Assembly (NCBI GenBank): GCA_014656495.1
Contig: BNCN01000018.1
Span: forward strand, 98,977-162,976
Length of the DNA: 64,000 nucleotides
Reading direction: 5' to 3'
From: Comamonas sp. KCTC 72670
GTDB taxonomy: Bacteria > Myxococcota > Myxococcia > Myxococcales > Myxococcaceae
Position numbers and translations under genes: made by a program. Shown one piece after another: positions 18,488 through 27,167 of this stretch (position 1 is the first letter of the stretch; each line of letters starts with the position of its first letter). The notes under the pieces are model-generated. The model had not been told where the DNA came from. It worked only from the letters and a program-made list of their open reading frames with translations, and ran no database searches.

Positions 18488-19612
18488 TCATCCCGCCGCC
18501 AGGGCATCCCCCAGGCGCACGAGTCCACTGAACTCCTCCAGCTCGGCGCCGGTGTCGGGGGCGGCCACCGCGAGCGCGCCGGGCGGCAGGTGCTCGGCGA
18601 GGCGCCGGAGCAGGGAGAGGTGGGACGCCGCGCGCGCCTGCTCGGTGGCGGCCAGGCGGGACAGGGCCTTCACCGCGCTCTCCGCGTGGCGGTCGCCTCG
18701 CGTGTGCTCCAGGAGGGCCTCCGGCACGGTCAGCACGTCGTCGTGGGCCCAGCTCCGGTTCAGCACGTAGCCGGCGAAGGGGAGCCCCCGGGCCTCCAGG
18801 GTTTCTCGGAACCAGGCGGCCTCGTGGAGGGACGTGGACTCCGGGGACGTCACCAGCAGGAAGGCGGCATCGGGGGACGCGAGCCGCTGCCGCAGCCGCT
18901 TCGTGTGCAGGCGCATGCCCGCGAAGAGGCCTCCGAAGGCGCCGATGAAGCCGCGCAGCTCGTGGGTGAAGCGGGCGCCGAAGACGCCGGAGAGGACGCG
19001 GTCCACCACGGCCTGGGCGCCGTGCCACAGCCGCCCGCCCCGGGCGTGCCGCTCCGCCGCGAAGAGCGACACGACGCGGTCGTCCAGGAAGCGGGCCAGC
19101 CGGCCGGGGGCGTCCAGGAAGTCCAGCGCGTGCCGGCTGGGGGGCGTGTCGAGGAGGATGAGCTCGTAGTGGCGCTCGGAGAGGAAGGCGTCCAGGGCCT
19201 CGGCGGCGGCGTACTCCTGCACGCCCGCGACGAGCTCGGAGAGGAAGCGGTACAGGCGGTGGTCGACAATCGCGCGCGCGGCGTCAGGGGAGGGCGCGAG
19301 CCGGAACACCATGCGCTCGAAGACGGCGCGCGGGTCGAGCATCCACACGTCCAGCCGTCCCGGCCCCGCGGGACCGGTGGCGAAGAGGCGCTCGGGCGGG
19401 ATGGGCGTGGGCTCCGCGCCGCTCTCCTGCAGGCCCATGGTCTCCGCGAGCCTGCGCGCCGGGTCGATGGTGAGCACCAGCACCTTGCGGCCCGCGCGCG
19501 CGGCGGCGACCCCCAGGGCCGCGGCCGTGGTCGTCTTGCCCACGCCGCCCGCGCCGCACAGCACGATGACGCGCTTGGAGAGCAGCAAGTGGCGCAGCTC
19601 GCCCGTGCTCAC
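18488..19612 (-). CDS. ArsA/Get3-family ATPase, downstream member of pair
   Basis: 374 residues. Walker A with the deviant signature Lys (CGAGGVGKTTT, about residues 19-29), switch region TIDPARRLAETMG, and DTPPSRHALDFLDAPGRLA typical of ArsA/Get3 dimeric ATPases. Family members either energise arsenite efflux or target tail-anchored membrane proteins; here there is no arsB or arsR, and the CxxxC dimer zinc site is absent, so arsenite export is unlikely. GTG 19612 overlaps the stop of the upstream paralogue by 4 bp, implying translational coupling and a heterodimer. Confidence 0.88.
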   Translation of the reverse strand: MSTGELRHLLLSKRVIVLCGAGGVGKTTTAAALGVAAARAGRKVLVLTIDPARRLAETMGLQESGAEPTPIPPERLFATGPAGPGRLDVWMLDPRAVFERMVFRLAPSPDAARAIVDHRLYRFLSELVAGVQEYAAAEALDAFLSERHYELILLDTPPSRHALDFLDAPGRLARFLDDRVVSLFAAERHARGGRLWHGAQAVVDRVLSGVFGARFTHELRGFIGAFGGLFAGMRLHTKRLRQRLASPDAAFLLVTSPESTSLHEAAWFRETLEARGLPFAGYVLNRSWAHDDVLTVPEALLEHTRGDRHAESAVKALSRLAATEQARAASHLSLLRRLAEHLPPGALAVAAPDTGAELEEFSGLVRLGDALAAG

Positions 19613-20553
19613 GGCAGGGCCTCCTGCCCGCGCGCACCCTCGCGCCGTGGCGTGAAGGCCTCCGAGAGCGCCTCCGCCAGCGCGGGCCCCGTGACGTCCA
19701 GCTCCGGCAAGGTCAGCAGCGGCGCGCGCAGCTCGCGGCGCAAGCGGACCGAAGCGGCGCGTGCCCGGTCCAACCGCGCCAGCGCATGCGCGCCCTGGTG
19801 CGGCCCATGGACCGCGAGCAACCGGCGCAGCGCGGCGCGCGACTCCGCGGTGAAGGGGTCCTCGGGCATCCGGTTGAGGACCGCGACGGACAAGGGCAGC
19901 TCCAGCCGCCGCAGCTCCGAGGCCACGTGCAGTGACTCACTGACGGGCAGCGGCTCCGGCAGGCTCGTGAGCGCCACGGCGGTGCGCACCGGGTCCTGGA
20001 GGAAGTCGAGCCCCTCGCGCACATCGCGCCCGATGGGCCCTCCGGGCATCAAGGCCAGCACGCGCTGGGGCAGCGCGGCCAGCGCCAGCGCATGGCCCGT
20101 GGCGGGCAGGTCCACCACGGTCAGCGGGTGGACGTACCGCCCATCCGGCCGCGTCCGCCACAGCAGCGTGAGCAGCTGGTACATCAGGCCCATCTCCCGC
20201 AGCGCGGGGCCCGCCTCCAGGAAGCGGCGCAGGGCGCGGGTGCGCAGGGCGGCCTCGGCCAGCCACCGCGCGGGCAGCGCCTTCTCCAGGAAGTCCCGGT
20301 GGCCCTCCGCCGCGGACAGCCGCACGAAGTCCAGCCCGGGCCGCACGCGCGTCACCCGGGGGCCCACGCCGCGCGCGCCCACGAGCGCGGCCAGCGGCGA
20401 AGGCCCCTCCTCCTCGGGCGACAGCTCCGCCAGCAGCACGGTGCGCCCCGACCGGGCGGCGGCCACGGCGAGCGCCGCCGCCAGGGTGGTCTTCCCCACG
20501 CCTCCCTTGCCCGACACGAGCAGGGCACGCTTGTCCCAGAGGGCTTCGAGCAC
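19609..20553 (-). CDS. ArsA/Get3-family ATPase, upstream member of pair
   Basis: 314 residues from GTG 20553. Walker A SGKGGVGKTTLAAALA begins at about residue 14. A shortened switch region lacks the canonical TDPA motif (LLAELSPEEEGPS instead), and VVDLPATGHALALAALP replaces the D-T-P-P-S segment. The ATPase is therefore more divergent than its partner. The two-gene arrangement (short divergent + long canonical copy, overlapping) resembles the paired ArsA-like ATPases known from actinobacteria; a joint role at the membrane is inference. Confidence 0.88.
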   Translation of the reverse strand: MLEALWDKRALLVSGKGGVGKTTLAAALAVAAARSGRTVLLAELSPEEEGPSPLAALVGARGVGPRVTRVRPGLDFVRLSAAEGHRDFLEKALPARWLAEAALRTRALRRFLEAGPALREMGLMYQLLTLLWRTRPDGRYVHPLTVVDLPATGHALALAALPQRVLALMPGGPIGRDVREGLDFLQDPVRTAVALTSLPEPLPVSESLHVASELRRLELPLSVAVLNRMPEDPFTAESRAALRRLLAVHGPHQGAHALARLDRARAASVRLRRELRAPLLTLPELDVTGPALAEALSEAFTPRREGARGQEALP

Positions 20554-20691
20554 CGGCCACCGTCCCCTCGCAGCGCCGGCACCGCGCGCCGTTCACCTCA
20601 CGGTGCGGAAGGCCGGGCCTGGGGACAACCGTGGCCCCGGTGCGGAGGCCACGGGAGCGCGTCCGCTCGCGTGCCTGGACGGCGCGTCCGT

Positions 20692-21912
20692 CTACAGCGC
20701 CTCGATGACCTTCTTCACGCGCTCGAAGGCCCAGTCGAGCTCCTCCTGCGTCACGACCAGCGGCGGCGTGAGCCGGATGACGAAGTCATGCGTCTCCTTG
20801 CAGAGCATTCCCTCCGCCATCAACGCCTCGCAGGCGGGCCGGGCGGGGATGTCCAGCTCGATGCCCACCATCAACCCACGGCCGCGCACCTCCACGATGT
20901 GCGGACTCTGGAGCGTCTTCAGCCGCGCGAGGAACGCCTGGCCCAGGGTGGCGGAGCGCTCCACCAGCTTCTCGTCGCGCAGCACGTCCAGCGCCGTGCG
21001 CGCCACCGCGCAGCCCAGCGGGTTGCCGCCATACGTGCTGCCGTGTTCACCGGGCTGGAGCACGCCCATGACCGCGTCATCCGCCATCACCGCGGAGACG
21101 GGGTAGAAGCCGCCCGACAGCGCCTTGCCCACGACGATGACGTCGGGCCGCACGTCCTCGTGCTGGAACGCGAACATCTTCCCCGTGCGCCCCAGGCCCG
21201 TCTGGATTTCGTCCACCATGAACAACACCTTGTTCTCACGGCAGAGCGCGGCCACCTGTCGCAGGTAGCCGTCCTTCGGAATCAGCACGCCGGCCTCGGC
21301 CTGGATGGGCTCCATCAGCACGGCGCAGGTGTGGGGGGTGATGGCGCGCCGCAGGGCCTCCACGTCGTCGTAGGGCACCACGGTGAAGCCGGGCGTGAAG
21401 GGACCAAAGCTCTTCCGGTAGCGCGGCTCGGTGGAGAAGCTGATGAGGCTGATGGTGCGGCCGTGGAAGTTGTTCTCGAAGACGATGACCTCCGCGCGGT
21501 CCTCGGGGATGCCCTTCACGGTGTGGCCCCACTTGCGCGCCAGCTTGATGGCCGTCTCGCACGCCTCCGCGCCGGAGTTCATCGGCAGCGCGCGGCTCAA
21601 GCCGGAAATCTCCCGCAGCGCCTTGTACAGGTGGGGGAGCTGGTCGTTGCGGAAGGCGCGCGACGTCAACGTCACCTTCGCGGCCTGCTCGCGCAGCGTC
21701 TCCAGGATGCGCGGGTGGCAGTGGCCCTGGTTCACCGCCGAGTACGCGCTCAGGCAGTCCATGTACTTGCGGCCCTCCACGTCGTGCACCCAGACGCCCT
21801 CGCCGCGCTCGATGACGAGGTCCAGCGGGTGGTAGTTGTGGGCTCCGTAGCGCTCCTCCAGCTCGATGTACTCGCGGGTGGAGAGGGGGGGCGTGGCGTG
21901 CTCGGCGCTCAT
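20692..21912 (-). CDS. rocD: Ornithine--oxo-acid aminotransferase
   Basis: 406 residues, PLP-dependent class III aminotransferase of the ornithine aminotransferase group; converts ornithine plus 2-oxoglutarate to glutamate semialdehyde and glutamate in arginine/proline metabolism. Features: ERYGAHNYHPLDLVIERGEG at the N-terminus, SGAEACETAIKLARKWG, NNFHGRTISLISFS, MVDEIQTGLGRTGKMFA and the PLP-binding Lys in VVGKALSGGFYPVSAV. ATG 21912 was chosen: the frame runs on to 22173 but the homologous core starts a few residues after MSAEHATPP. It is a stand-alone gene. The 294-bp upstream gap shows no obvious operator. Confidence 0.93.
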   Translation of the reverse strand: MSAEHATPPLSTREYIELEERYGAHNYHPLDLVIERGEGVWVHDVEGRKYMDCLSAYSAVNQGHCHPRILETLREQAAKVTLTSRAFRNDQLPHLYKALREISGLSRALPMNSGAEACETAIKLARKWGHTVKGIPEDRAEVIVFENNFHGRTISLISFSTEPRYRKSFGPFTPGFTVVPYDDVEALRRAITPHTCAVLMEPIQAEAGVLIPKDGYLRQVAALCRENKVLFMVDEIQTGLGRTGKMFAFQHEDVRPDVIVVGKALSGGFYPVSAVMADDAVMGVLQPGEHGSTYGGNPLGCAVARTALDVLRDEKLVERSATLGQAFLARLKTLQSPHIVEVRGRGLMVGIELDIPARPACEALMAEGMLCKETHDFVIRLTPPLVVTQEELDWAFERVKKVIEAL

Positions 21913-22206
21913 GGCGGCCTCGGGGGCATGAGGTGGGCGCGACGGGGCGGGAGAGCCAGGCTCACCCCACCCCGTGCATCGGAGTGACTGCGCGGCGTGC
22001 GCGAGTCCACGGGTCCGACACGGACGCGGACATCCGCGTCGCGATGATGGCCGCGTCACTCTCGATGATGTGCCCCACCATGTCCACGACTGGCTGGCGC
22101 GCGGCGGGTTTCCCACCCCGGACCGCCTGCTATCGCGCCGACATGACGCGTCATCCCGTTGCGGAGTGGACACACGCGCCCCGTCCGGCGCGGCGCGGGC
22201 GCACGC

Positions 22207-22890
22207 TCAGTGGACGGACCAGCGCTCGGCGATCTCCTCGCACGCGAGCACCACGTCGCTGAGCCGCCGGATGTGCGCGCGCGGCGCGGTGAAGACGGTG
22301 CCCGCGAACACGTCCACCACCTGGATGAGCCGGTGGTCGCACGGGCCGAGTGGACACAGGTGCTGCTCGGTGAAGCGCTGGAGCAGCGTGCCGATGTACT
22401 GCCCCGAGCGCTCGTCCAGCGGGTGGTGCTTGGAGAAGTAGAGCTTCATCAGCCCCACGCGCGCGTTGCCATGTCGGTCCATGCGCTGGAGCACGACCTC
22501 CGGCCGCACGCTGATGGTGACCCCCGCCACCTCCAGCACCGGCGGCTCGGCGCCCACGGCGCTGATGAGCGTCTCCTCCAAATCCAGCCAGGGCACCAGG
22601 TCCGCGAAGCGCTCCAGCGCCTCCGAGCACAGCTGCAGCCGCTGCGCCTCGAACTCCGACTGGGGCACGCTGCACGCGAAGCGGCGCTGGTGCTCGCGGA
22701 GGATGGACACGTCCAGTCCCCGGCAGAGGAAGTCCGTAATCGCATGCGACGCCTCCGGGTAGCGCAGGTACTGCTGCTCCGGAGGGTGCTTCTGGTCATG
22801 GATGATGCGCTTGCGGCGCGCGGGCGTGGCGGTGAGGTACTCGCCCAGCTTGTTCACGGACACACGCGGCAGTTCACGGATTTCCGCCAT
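22207..22890 (-). CDS. Unknown conserved-looking 227-residue protein
   Basis: Soluble, no signal peptide, SD GGGGGAGCG before ATG 22890. The N-terminal half is helical with basic residues (EYLTATPARRKRIIHDQK, HPPEQQYLRYPEA). The second half has EVAGVTISVRPEVVLQ, VGLMKLYFSKHHPLDE and a helix TLLQRFTEQH, then VVDVFAGTVFTAPRA. The strand pair 'RPE...LMKLYFSK' loosely resembles the D/E-x(n)-E-x-K core of PD-(D/E)XK folds, but I would not assign nuclease activity on this. The function is unknown. Confidence 0.75.
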   Translation of the reverse strand: MAEIRELPRVSVNKLGEYLTATPARRKRIIHDQKHPPEQQYLRYPEASHAITDFLCRGLDVSILREHQRRFACSVPQSEFEAQRLQLCSEALERFADLVPWLDLEETLISAVGAEPPVLEVAGVTISVRPEVVLQRMDRHGNARVGLMKLYFSKHHPLDERSGQYIGTLLQRFTEQHLCPLGPCDHRLIQVVDVFAGTVFTAPRAHIRRLSDVVLACEEIAERWSVH

Positions 22891-23106
22891 GGAATCGCTC
22901 CCCCTGGGTGCTGGCGAATGAGCACACAGTACAGAGGGGGGCTGACATGGAATGGGCGGCGTGAGTGCTTGAAATCAGGGGGACAACGGGCCGCGTAGGT
23001 CGTCACCGCGGGAGGTGATGTCCCGCGGTGGGTACGGGCTCCGGGATGGGGCAGGGCGGGGGCCGCTCGAAGCGTGTGAGGCTTTGACGCGGCCCCGCGC
23101 GGTGGC

Positions 23107-23412
23107 TCATTCCCGTCTGGGTTCGCCGTCGGGGTAGGCGCTCCAGTAGGTATCGGGCAGCGGGTTGGTGCCCGCGTCGCTGCGCGGTCCATCGCCGTCG
23201 CCAATCTCATCCAGGATGGCGCCGGGCGTGCGCTCGGTCGGGTCGATGGTGCGCATGGGCTGCGTGGACGCCTGCTCTTCGGTGTCCGCCGCGTCGCGCG
23301 CCTGTTCGTTCGTTTCCTGCTCCGGAGTGGGTTGCCGCGGTTCCTCGGTACGGCCGTAGTAATCCTCGGGTGGCTGGATGCCCGGCTGGTACGGCTTGTC
23401 GCGCTGAGCCAT
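23107..23412 (-). CDS. Small acidic disordered protein
   Basis: 101 residues, strongly hydrophilic (E, D, P, Q, T), no hydrophobic core, with motifs PEDYYGRTEEP and PLPDTYWSAYPDGE. A strong SD (GGAGGGA) precedes the ATG, supporting expression. It is divergent from the zinc-ribbon membrane-protein operon with 142 bp between. The function is unknown; composition suggests an intrinsically disordered or stress-type protein. Confidence 0.65.
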   Translation of the reverse strand: MAQRDKPYQPGIQPPEDYYGRTEEPRQPTPEQETNEQARDAADTEEQASTQPMRTIDPTERTPGAILDEIGDGDGPRSDAGTNPLPDTYWSAYPDGEPRRE

Positions 23413-23554
23413 GGTGGATTCCCTCCGTCAGGGTACGTTCGGGACGAGGAATGCCGTCGGCAACCCGGCGCGCGTGTCCGCATCTCCGGAGGGAGGGCAG
23501 GCAAGCGGGCGTACGGCATGGACCTTCCCGCCCGGATGCGCCAAGACTCCGGCG

Positions 23555-24514
23555 ATGGCCGAGCCCACGCAGACCCGAGAGCCGCCTTCCTCCCTGGCGG
23601 AGCCGTTGCTCCACCTGGGGTGCCAGTCCTGTGGCGCCCGGCTGATGTTGGAGCCCGCGCTGCGGACCACCCGGTGCCCCTACTGCGCCGCGCCCGCGGT
23701 GGTGGAGCGCCCGCCCGTGCCGGGCGTGCCCGAGCCCGTCTTCGCCCTGGGCTTCGCGCTGACGCACACCACGGCGAAGGCGCATGTGGCGCGGTGGTTG
23801 CGGACCCGCAGCCGCTTCACGCGGTCGGGCATCCGCTCCGCGTCACCGGGCGAGGTGAAGGGCGTGTACGTGCCCGCGTACCTCTACAGCGTGCTGGCGC
23901 AGGCGCGCTACCGGGCCTCCATTGGTGAGAACTACCAGGAGACGGAGACGTACACGACGACGGAGAACGGGAAGACGGTGACCCGCACGCGCACGGTGAC
24001 GCGCACCGAGTGGCGCCCGTTGGAGGGAGAGCTCTCCGGCTACGTGGCGGACGTGCTCGTCACGGCCTCGAAGGGGTTGGAGAACGCGGAGTTGGAGGCG
24101 CTGGAGCCCTTCGACCTGCGCGCCCTGGCCCGCTACACCCCCGCGCTCATCTCCGGATGGATGGCCGAGGAGCCCTCGCTCACCCTGGAGGAGTGCCGGG
24201 CGCTGGCCCGGAGGGAAGCGGTGGACCGCGTGGGCGTGAAGCTGACGCGCTTCATGCCGGGGGACTCGTACCGGGAGCTGCAGCACCAGGCGCGGCTGGA
24301 GTGGGAGGCGCTGGACGTGTGCCTGCTGCCCGTCTGGGTGCTGGCGGTGAAGTACGCGGAGGACGCGCCGCCGCTGCGGGTGCTGGTGAATGGCCAGACG
24401 GGCGCGGTGCACGGCAAGGCGCCCATCTCTCCCTGGAAGGTGCTGGCCGCGGTGGTGTTCGTGCTGGCGCTGCTGGCCGTGGGGTGGCTGCTCACCTCGG
24501 GAGGTGGGCGATGA
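23555..24514 (+). CDS. Zinc-ribbon, tail-anchored membrane protein A
   Basis: 319 residues from ATG 23555. A zinc ribbon (CQSCGARL...CPYCAAP, residues 23-44) precedes a region of about 220 residues with a striking Thr-rich strand pair (ETYTTTENGKTVTRTRTVTRTEW) and the signature YVPAYLYSVLAQARYRA; one C-terminal membrane helix (about 292-314, VLAAVVFVLALLAVGWLL) ends the protein. The topology is a cytoplasmic ribbon anchored by its tail. The stop overlaps the start of a paralogous gene by 4 bp. The role is unknown; the pairing implies a heteromeric membrane complex. Confidence 0.8.
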   Translation: MAEPTQTREPPSSLAEPLLHLGCQSCGARLMLEPALRTTRCPYCAAPAVVERPPVPGVPEPVFALGFALTHTTAKAHVARWLRTRSRFTRSGIRSASPGEVKGVYVPAYLYSVLAQARYRASIGENYQETETYTTTENGKTVTRTRTVTRTEWRPLEGELSGYVADVLVTASKGLENAELEALEPFDLRALARYTPALISGWMAEEPSLTLEECRALARREAVDRVGVKLTRFMPGDSYRELQHQARLEWEALDVCLLPVWVLAVKYAEDAPPLRVLVNGQTGAVHGKAPISPWKVLAAVVFVLALLAVGWLLTSGGGR

Positions 24515-25482
24515 GCGCCCTGGCCGTGAAGGTGGAGCCCTGCCAGCGCTGCGACAGCGCGCTGGAGGTGGAGGACCTGCGCTGCCCGGTGTGTGGGCTG
24601 ACGGCGCCGCCTCCGCCCCGGGCCGCGGTGGAGCGCGCGCGGGCCCGCGTGGTGCGGTGCGACAGTTGTGGCGCGGCGGTGGAGTACTCGGTGGAGGCGA
24701 AGGCGCCCCGGTGTGACTACTGCGGCTCCGTCACGCACGTGGAGACGACGGCGGACCCGGTGGAGCAGGCGCAGGCCTGGCTGCCCTTCACCGTGGACCC
24801 GGAGGCCGCGCGCGGCGCGCTGATGGGCTTCCTGGGGCGGGGTGGCTTCTTCCGGCCGTCGGGGCTGGCGCAGGAGGCCTCGCTGGAGTCGCTGCGTCCG
24901 GTGTGGTGGCCGGCGTGGATGTTCGACGCGGGCGTGGACGTGAGCTGGACGGCGGACTCGAACGCGGGGGCGCGGCGGTCGGAGTGGGCGCCGCATGCGG
25001 GGCGCACCCGCTTCGACTTCGAGGACATCTCCGTGCCGGCGTCGCGCGGGTTGAAGGTGAAGGAGTGCGAGGCGCTCGCGCCCCATTACCAGCGCGGCTC
25101 GGCGCGGGACACGCAGGTGGGGCCCGAGGGCGCGCACGTCGAGCGCTTCGAGTCGACGCGCTCGGGGGCCCGGAAGAGCGTGTTGGACGCGGTGGAGCGG
25201 CTGTCCCTGGAGCGGCTCAAGCAGGGCGTCATTCCCGGGCGCATCTTCCGGAACATCCACGTGGCGGTGGCGCTGTCCAGCCTGCGCACCCGGCGGCTGG
25301 CCCTGCCTGTGTATGTGATGGCGTATCGCTACCGGGACAAGCCCTACCGGGTGCTGGTGCACGGCCAGGACGCGGGGGTGGTGCTGGGCGACGCGCCCAT
25401 CTCCGCGTGGCGCGTGGCCGCCGCCGTGCTGGCCGTGCTGGTGGTGCTCGCGGGCCTGCTGTACGCGGCGGGGATGCACTGA
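24511..25482 (+). CDS. Zinc-ribbon, tail-anchored membrane protein B
   Basis: 323 residues, ATG overlapping the previous stop. Two zinc ribbons in tandem (CQRCDSALEVEDLRCPVCG at 11-29; CDSCGAAVEYSVEAKAPRCDYCG at 50-73), a middle domain shared with protein A (RPVWWPAWMFDAGVDVSWTA; PYRVLVHGQDAGVVLGDAPIS), and a C-terminal membrane helix (VAAAVLAVLVVLAGLLYAAG). The final segment 'LVxGQ..G.V.G.APIS.W(K/R)V' is nearly identical in both proteins, showing that they are paralogues. The domain also carries ERFESTRSGARKSVLDAVERLS, suggestive of a coiled interface. Confidence 0.8.
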   Translation: MSALAVKVEPCQRCDSALEVEDLRCPVCGLTAPPPPRAAVERARARVVRCDSCGAAVEYSVEAKAPRCDYCGSVTHVETTADPVEQAQAWLPFTVDPEAARGALMGFLGRGGFFRPSGLAQEASLESLRPVWWPAWMFDAGVDVSWTADSNAGARRSEWAPHAGRTRFDFEDISVPASRGLKVKECEALAPHYQRGSARDTQVGPEGAHVERFESTRSGARKSVLDAVERLSLERLKQGVIPGRIFRNIHVAVALSSLRTRRLALPVYVMAYRYRDKPYRVLVHGQDAGVVLGDAPISAWRVAAAVLAVLVVLAGLLYAAGMH

Positions 25483-25504
25483 GCGCCCCGTGACGGGGTG
25501 CGCG

Positions 25505-27034
25505 TCACGGACTCCCGGGCTTCCCTGTCGTGATGGGGTCGCTGGCGGGGCGTGCCGCTGCTGCGGAGCCACCGTCGGTCGGGCTGGCGTGCTCGGGAGC
25601 AGATGGGCGCGGCTCCGGCCCTTCGGCTCGTGAGTCCAGGACTCGCTGAGGTGCCTCGGACTCGGGCGCCAGTTCATCGGTGCGCGAATCCGTCACCGAC
25701 TGGTGCGCCTGGGGCGCTGGCCCCGTCGGCGCCGCGCGCGAGTCCGTCCCCTGCGCCTCACTCCCCACCGTCTCATCACCCGGCATGGCCAGCGGAGGCT
25801 CCACCGTGAGCGTGAGCTTCGCCTCCAGCGTCAGCTCCGCGACCTGGGACAGCCGGACGGCGGACCCCGCGTCTTCCCCCAGCTCGGCCTCGGCCGCCGG
25901 CTCTCCGGCCAGCGCCGCCTCTTCCGCCGTCAGCCCCTCGGGCTGCAACCCGCCCTCCAGCAGCTCCGCCTGGTTCCGCCGCACCGTCGCCTCCACGGCG
26001 GCGAGCTCCACCTCCTCGGCGATGGCCTGCCGCGCCCGCTGAAGCCCCTGCCCCTCCAGCCACGCGCGCAGCGCCGCCGCCATCTCCGCGCCTGTCTGAT
26101 AGCGCTCTCCTGGCGCCTGCCGCAGCGCCCGCTGCACGACGGCCAGCAGCGGCGCGGGGACGCCCACGGCCAGCCGCTCCACCTGCTCCGGCCCGAGCTG
26201 CGCCATCCTCGCGGCCACCTCCTTCACGGGCATCCACGTCGGCCCCTGGGCCTGGAGCTCCAGCGCGTCTGCTGGCTCCACCACGGGAAGCAGGTCATCC
26301 ACCATCAACGGATGCCGGCCCGTCAGCAGCTCCAGCAGCACCAACCCCAGGGAGAACAGGTCCGACCGCGCATCCACCTTCCGCCGCCGCAGCGCCTCCG
26401 GCGAGGCGTACGCGATGTCGCCCTTCACCAGCGCGCGGCTCGTCACCTCGCGTCCGGACAGCGACGACGCGGCCACCGTGAAGTTCGTCAGCTTCACCTC
26501 GCCATGCACCCCCACGCGGATGTTCCGGGGGCTCACGTCCCGGTGGACGATGTGGAGCGGGCGGCTCCACTCGTCCGTCAGCACGTGGGCGTGGTGCAGG
26601 GCCTCCGCCACCTCCGCCGTCACGTGCGCCGCGAACGCGGGGGACAGGGGCCTGCGCCGCATGGCCGCCAGGTTCAGCACCGTGTCGAGCGACCGGCCCT
26701 CCACGTACTCCATCACCACGTGCGGCGCCCCGCGGTACAGCTTCAGCAGCAGCACCTTGGCGATGCCGGGGTGGTTGAGGCGGAACGTCAAATCCACCTC
26801 CTCCACCAGCCGGCGCCGCTCCACGAACGTGGCGGGATTGCGCAGCCGCTTCACCACCACCGGGCCGCCCAGCCCGTTCCGGTAGCGCCGCTGCGCCAGC
26901 ATCAGCAGCTCGCCCGTGGAGCGCATCTCCAGCTTGCGGACGAACTCGAACACCGTGCCGGCCACGGTGAACAGCACGCGCGGCCTGCGAGGACCTCCGG
27001 GGAGCTCCTCCGTCGTCGTATCCGGCGTCATCAT
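25505..27034 (-). CDS. Ser/Thr protein kinase with altered DFG (NFT), possible pseudokinase
   Basis: 509 residues from ATG 27034. The kinase domain (about 25-345) has VVVKRL with ATP-site Lys62, a helix-C Glu, a catalytic loop HRDVSPRN intact (Asp166, Asn171), but the metal-binding DFG Asp is Asn184 in KLTNFTVA. SPEAL replaces APE. The glycine loop is also weak. Loss of the DFG Asp usually cripples or abolishes catalysis, so this may act as a scaffold or regulator of the second kinase encoded next to it. Residues 350-509 are acidic and disordered. A perfect palindrome (27044-27054) lies 10 bp before the start codon. Confidence 0.88.
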   Translation of the reverse strand: MMTPDTTTEELPGGPRRPRVLFTVAGTVFEFVRKLEMRSTGELLMLAQRRYRNGLGGPVVVKRLRNPATFVERRRLVEEVDLTFRLNHPGIAKVLLLKLYRGAPHVVMEYVEGRSLDTVLNLAAMRRRPLSPAFAAHVTAEVAEALHHAHVLTDEWSRPLHIVHRDVSPRNIRVGVHGEVKLTNFTVAASSLSGREVTSRALVKGDIAYASPEALRRRKVDARSDLFSLGLVLLELLTGRHPLMVDDLLPVVEPADALELQAQGPTWMPVKEVAARMAQLGPEQVERLAVGVPAPLLAVVQRALRQAPGERYQTGAEMAAALRAWLEGQGLQRARQAIAEEVELAAVEATVRRNQAELLEGGLQPEGLTAEEAALAGEPAAEAELGEDAGSAVRLSQVAELTLEAKLTLTVEPPLAMPGDETVGSEAQGTDSRAAPTGPAPQAHQSVTDSRTDELAPESEAPQRVLDSRAEGPEPRPSAPEHASPTDGGSAAAARPASDPITTGKPGSP

Positions 27035-27043
27035 CTGCGATGG

Positions 27044-27054
27044 ACCTCTGAGGT
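27044..27054. promoter_or_regulatory. Operator-like palindrome before kinase gene 1
   Basis: ACCTC-T-GAGGT, a perfect inverted repeat matching the core of the two larger copies at 28392 and 28456. It sits between the start codon and the presumed promoter of the NFT kinase; its GAGGT arm on the minus strand could also serve as SD, so binding could block translation as well as transcription. A half site ACCTCTG follows at 27090. Confidence 0.6.
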
Positions 27055-27167
27055 TGTGTGGCGTGTGAGGGATTTCCCAGGTAGCACGAACCTCTGCCCG
27101 CAAGGAATGTCCCAGGTTGAATGAGGCGCAGTGGATGTCAGGGGTTCAGGCGCTCGAGCGGGGCGTG

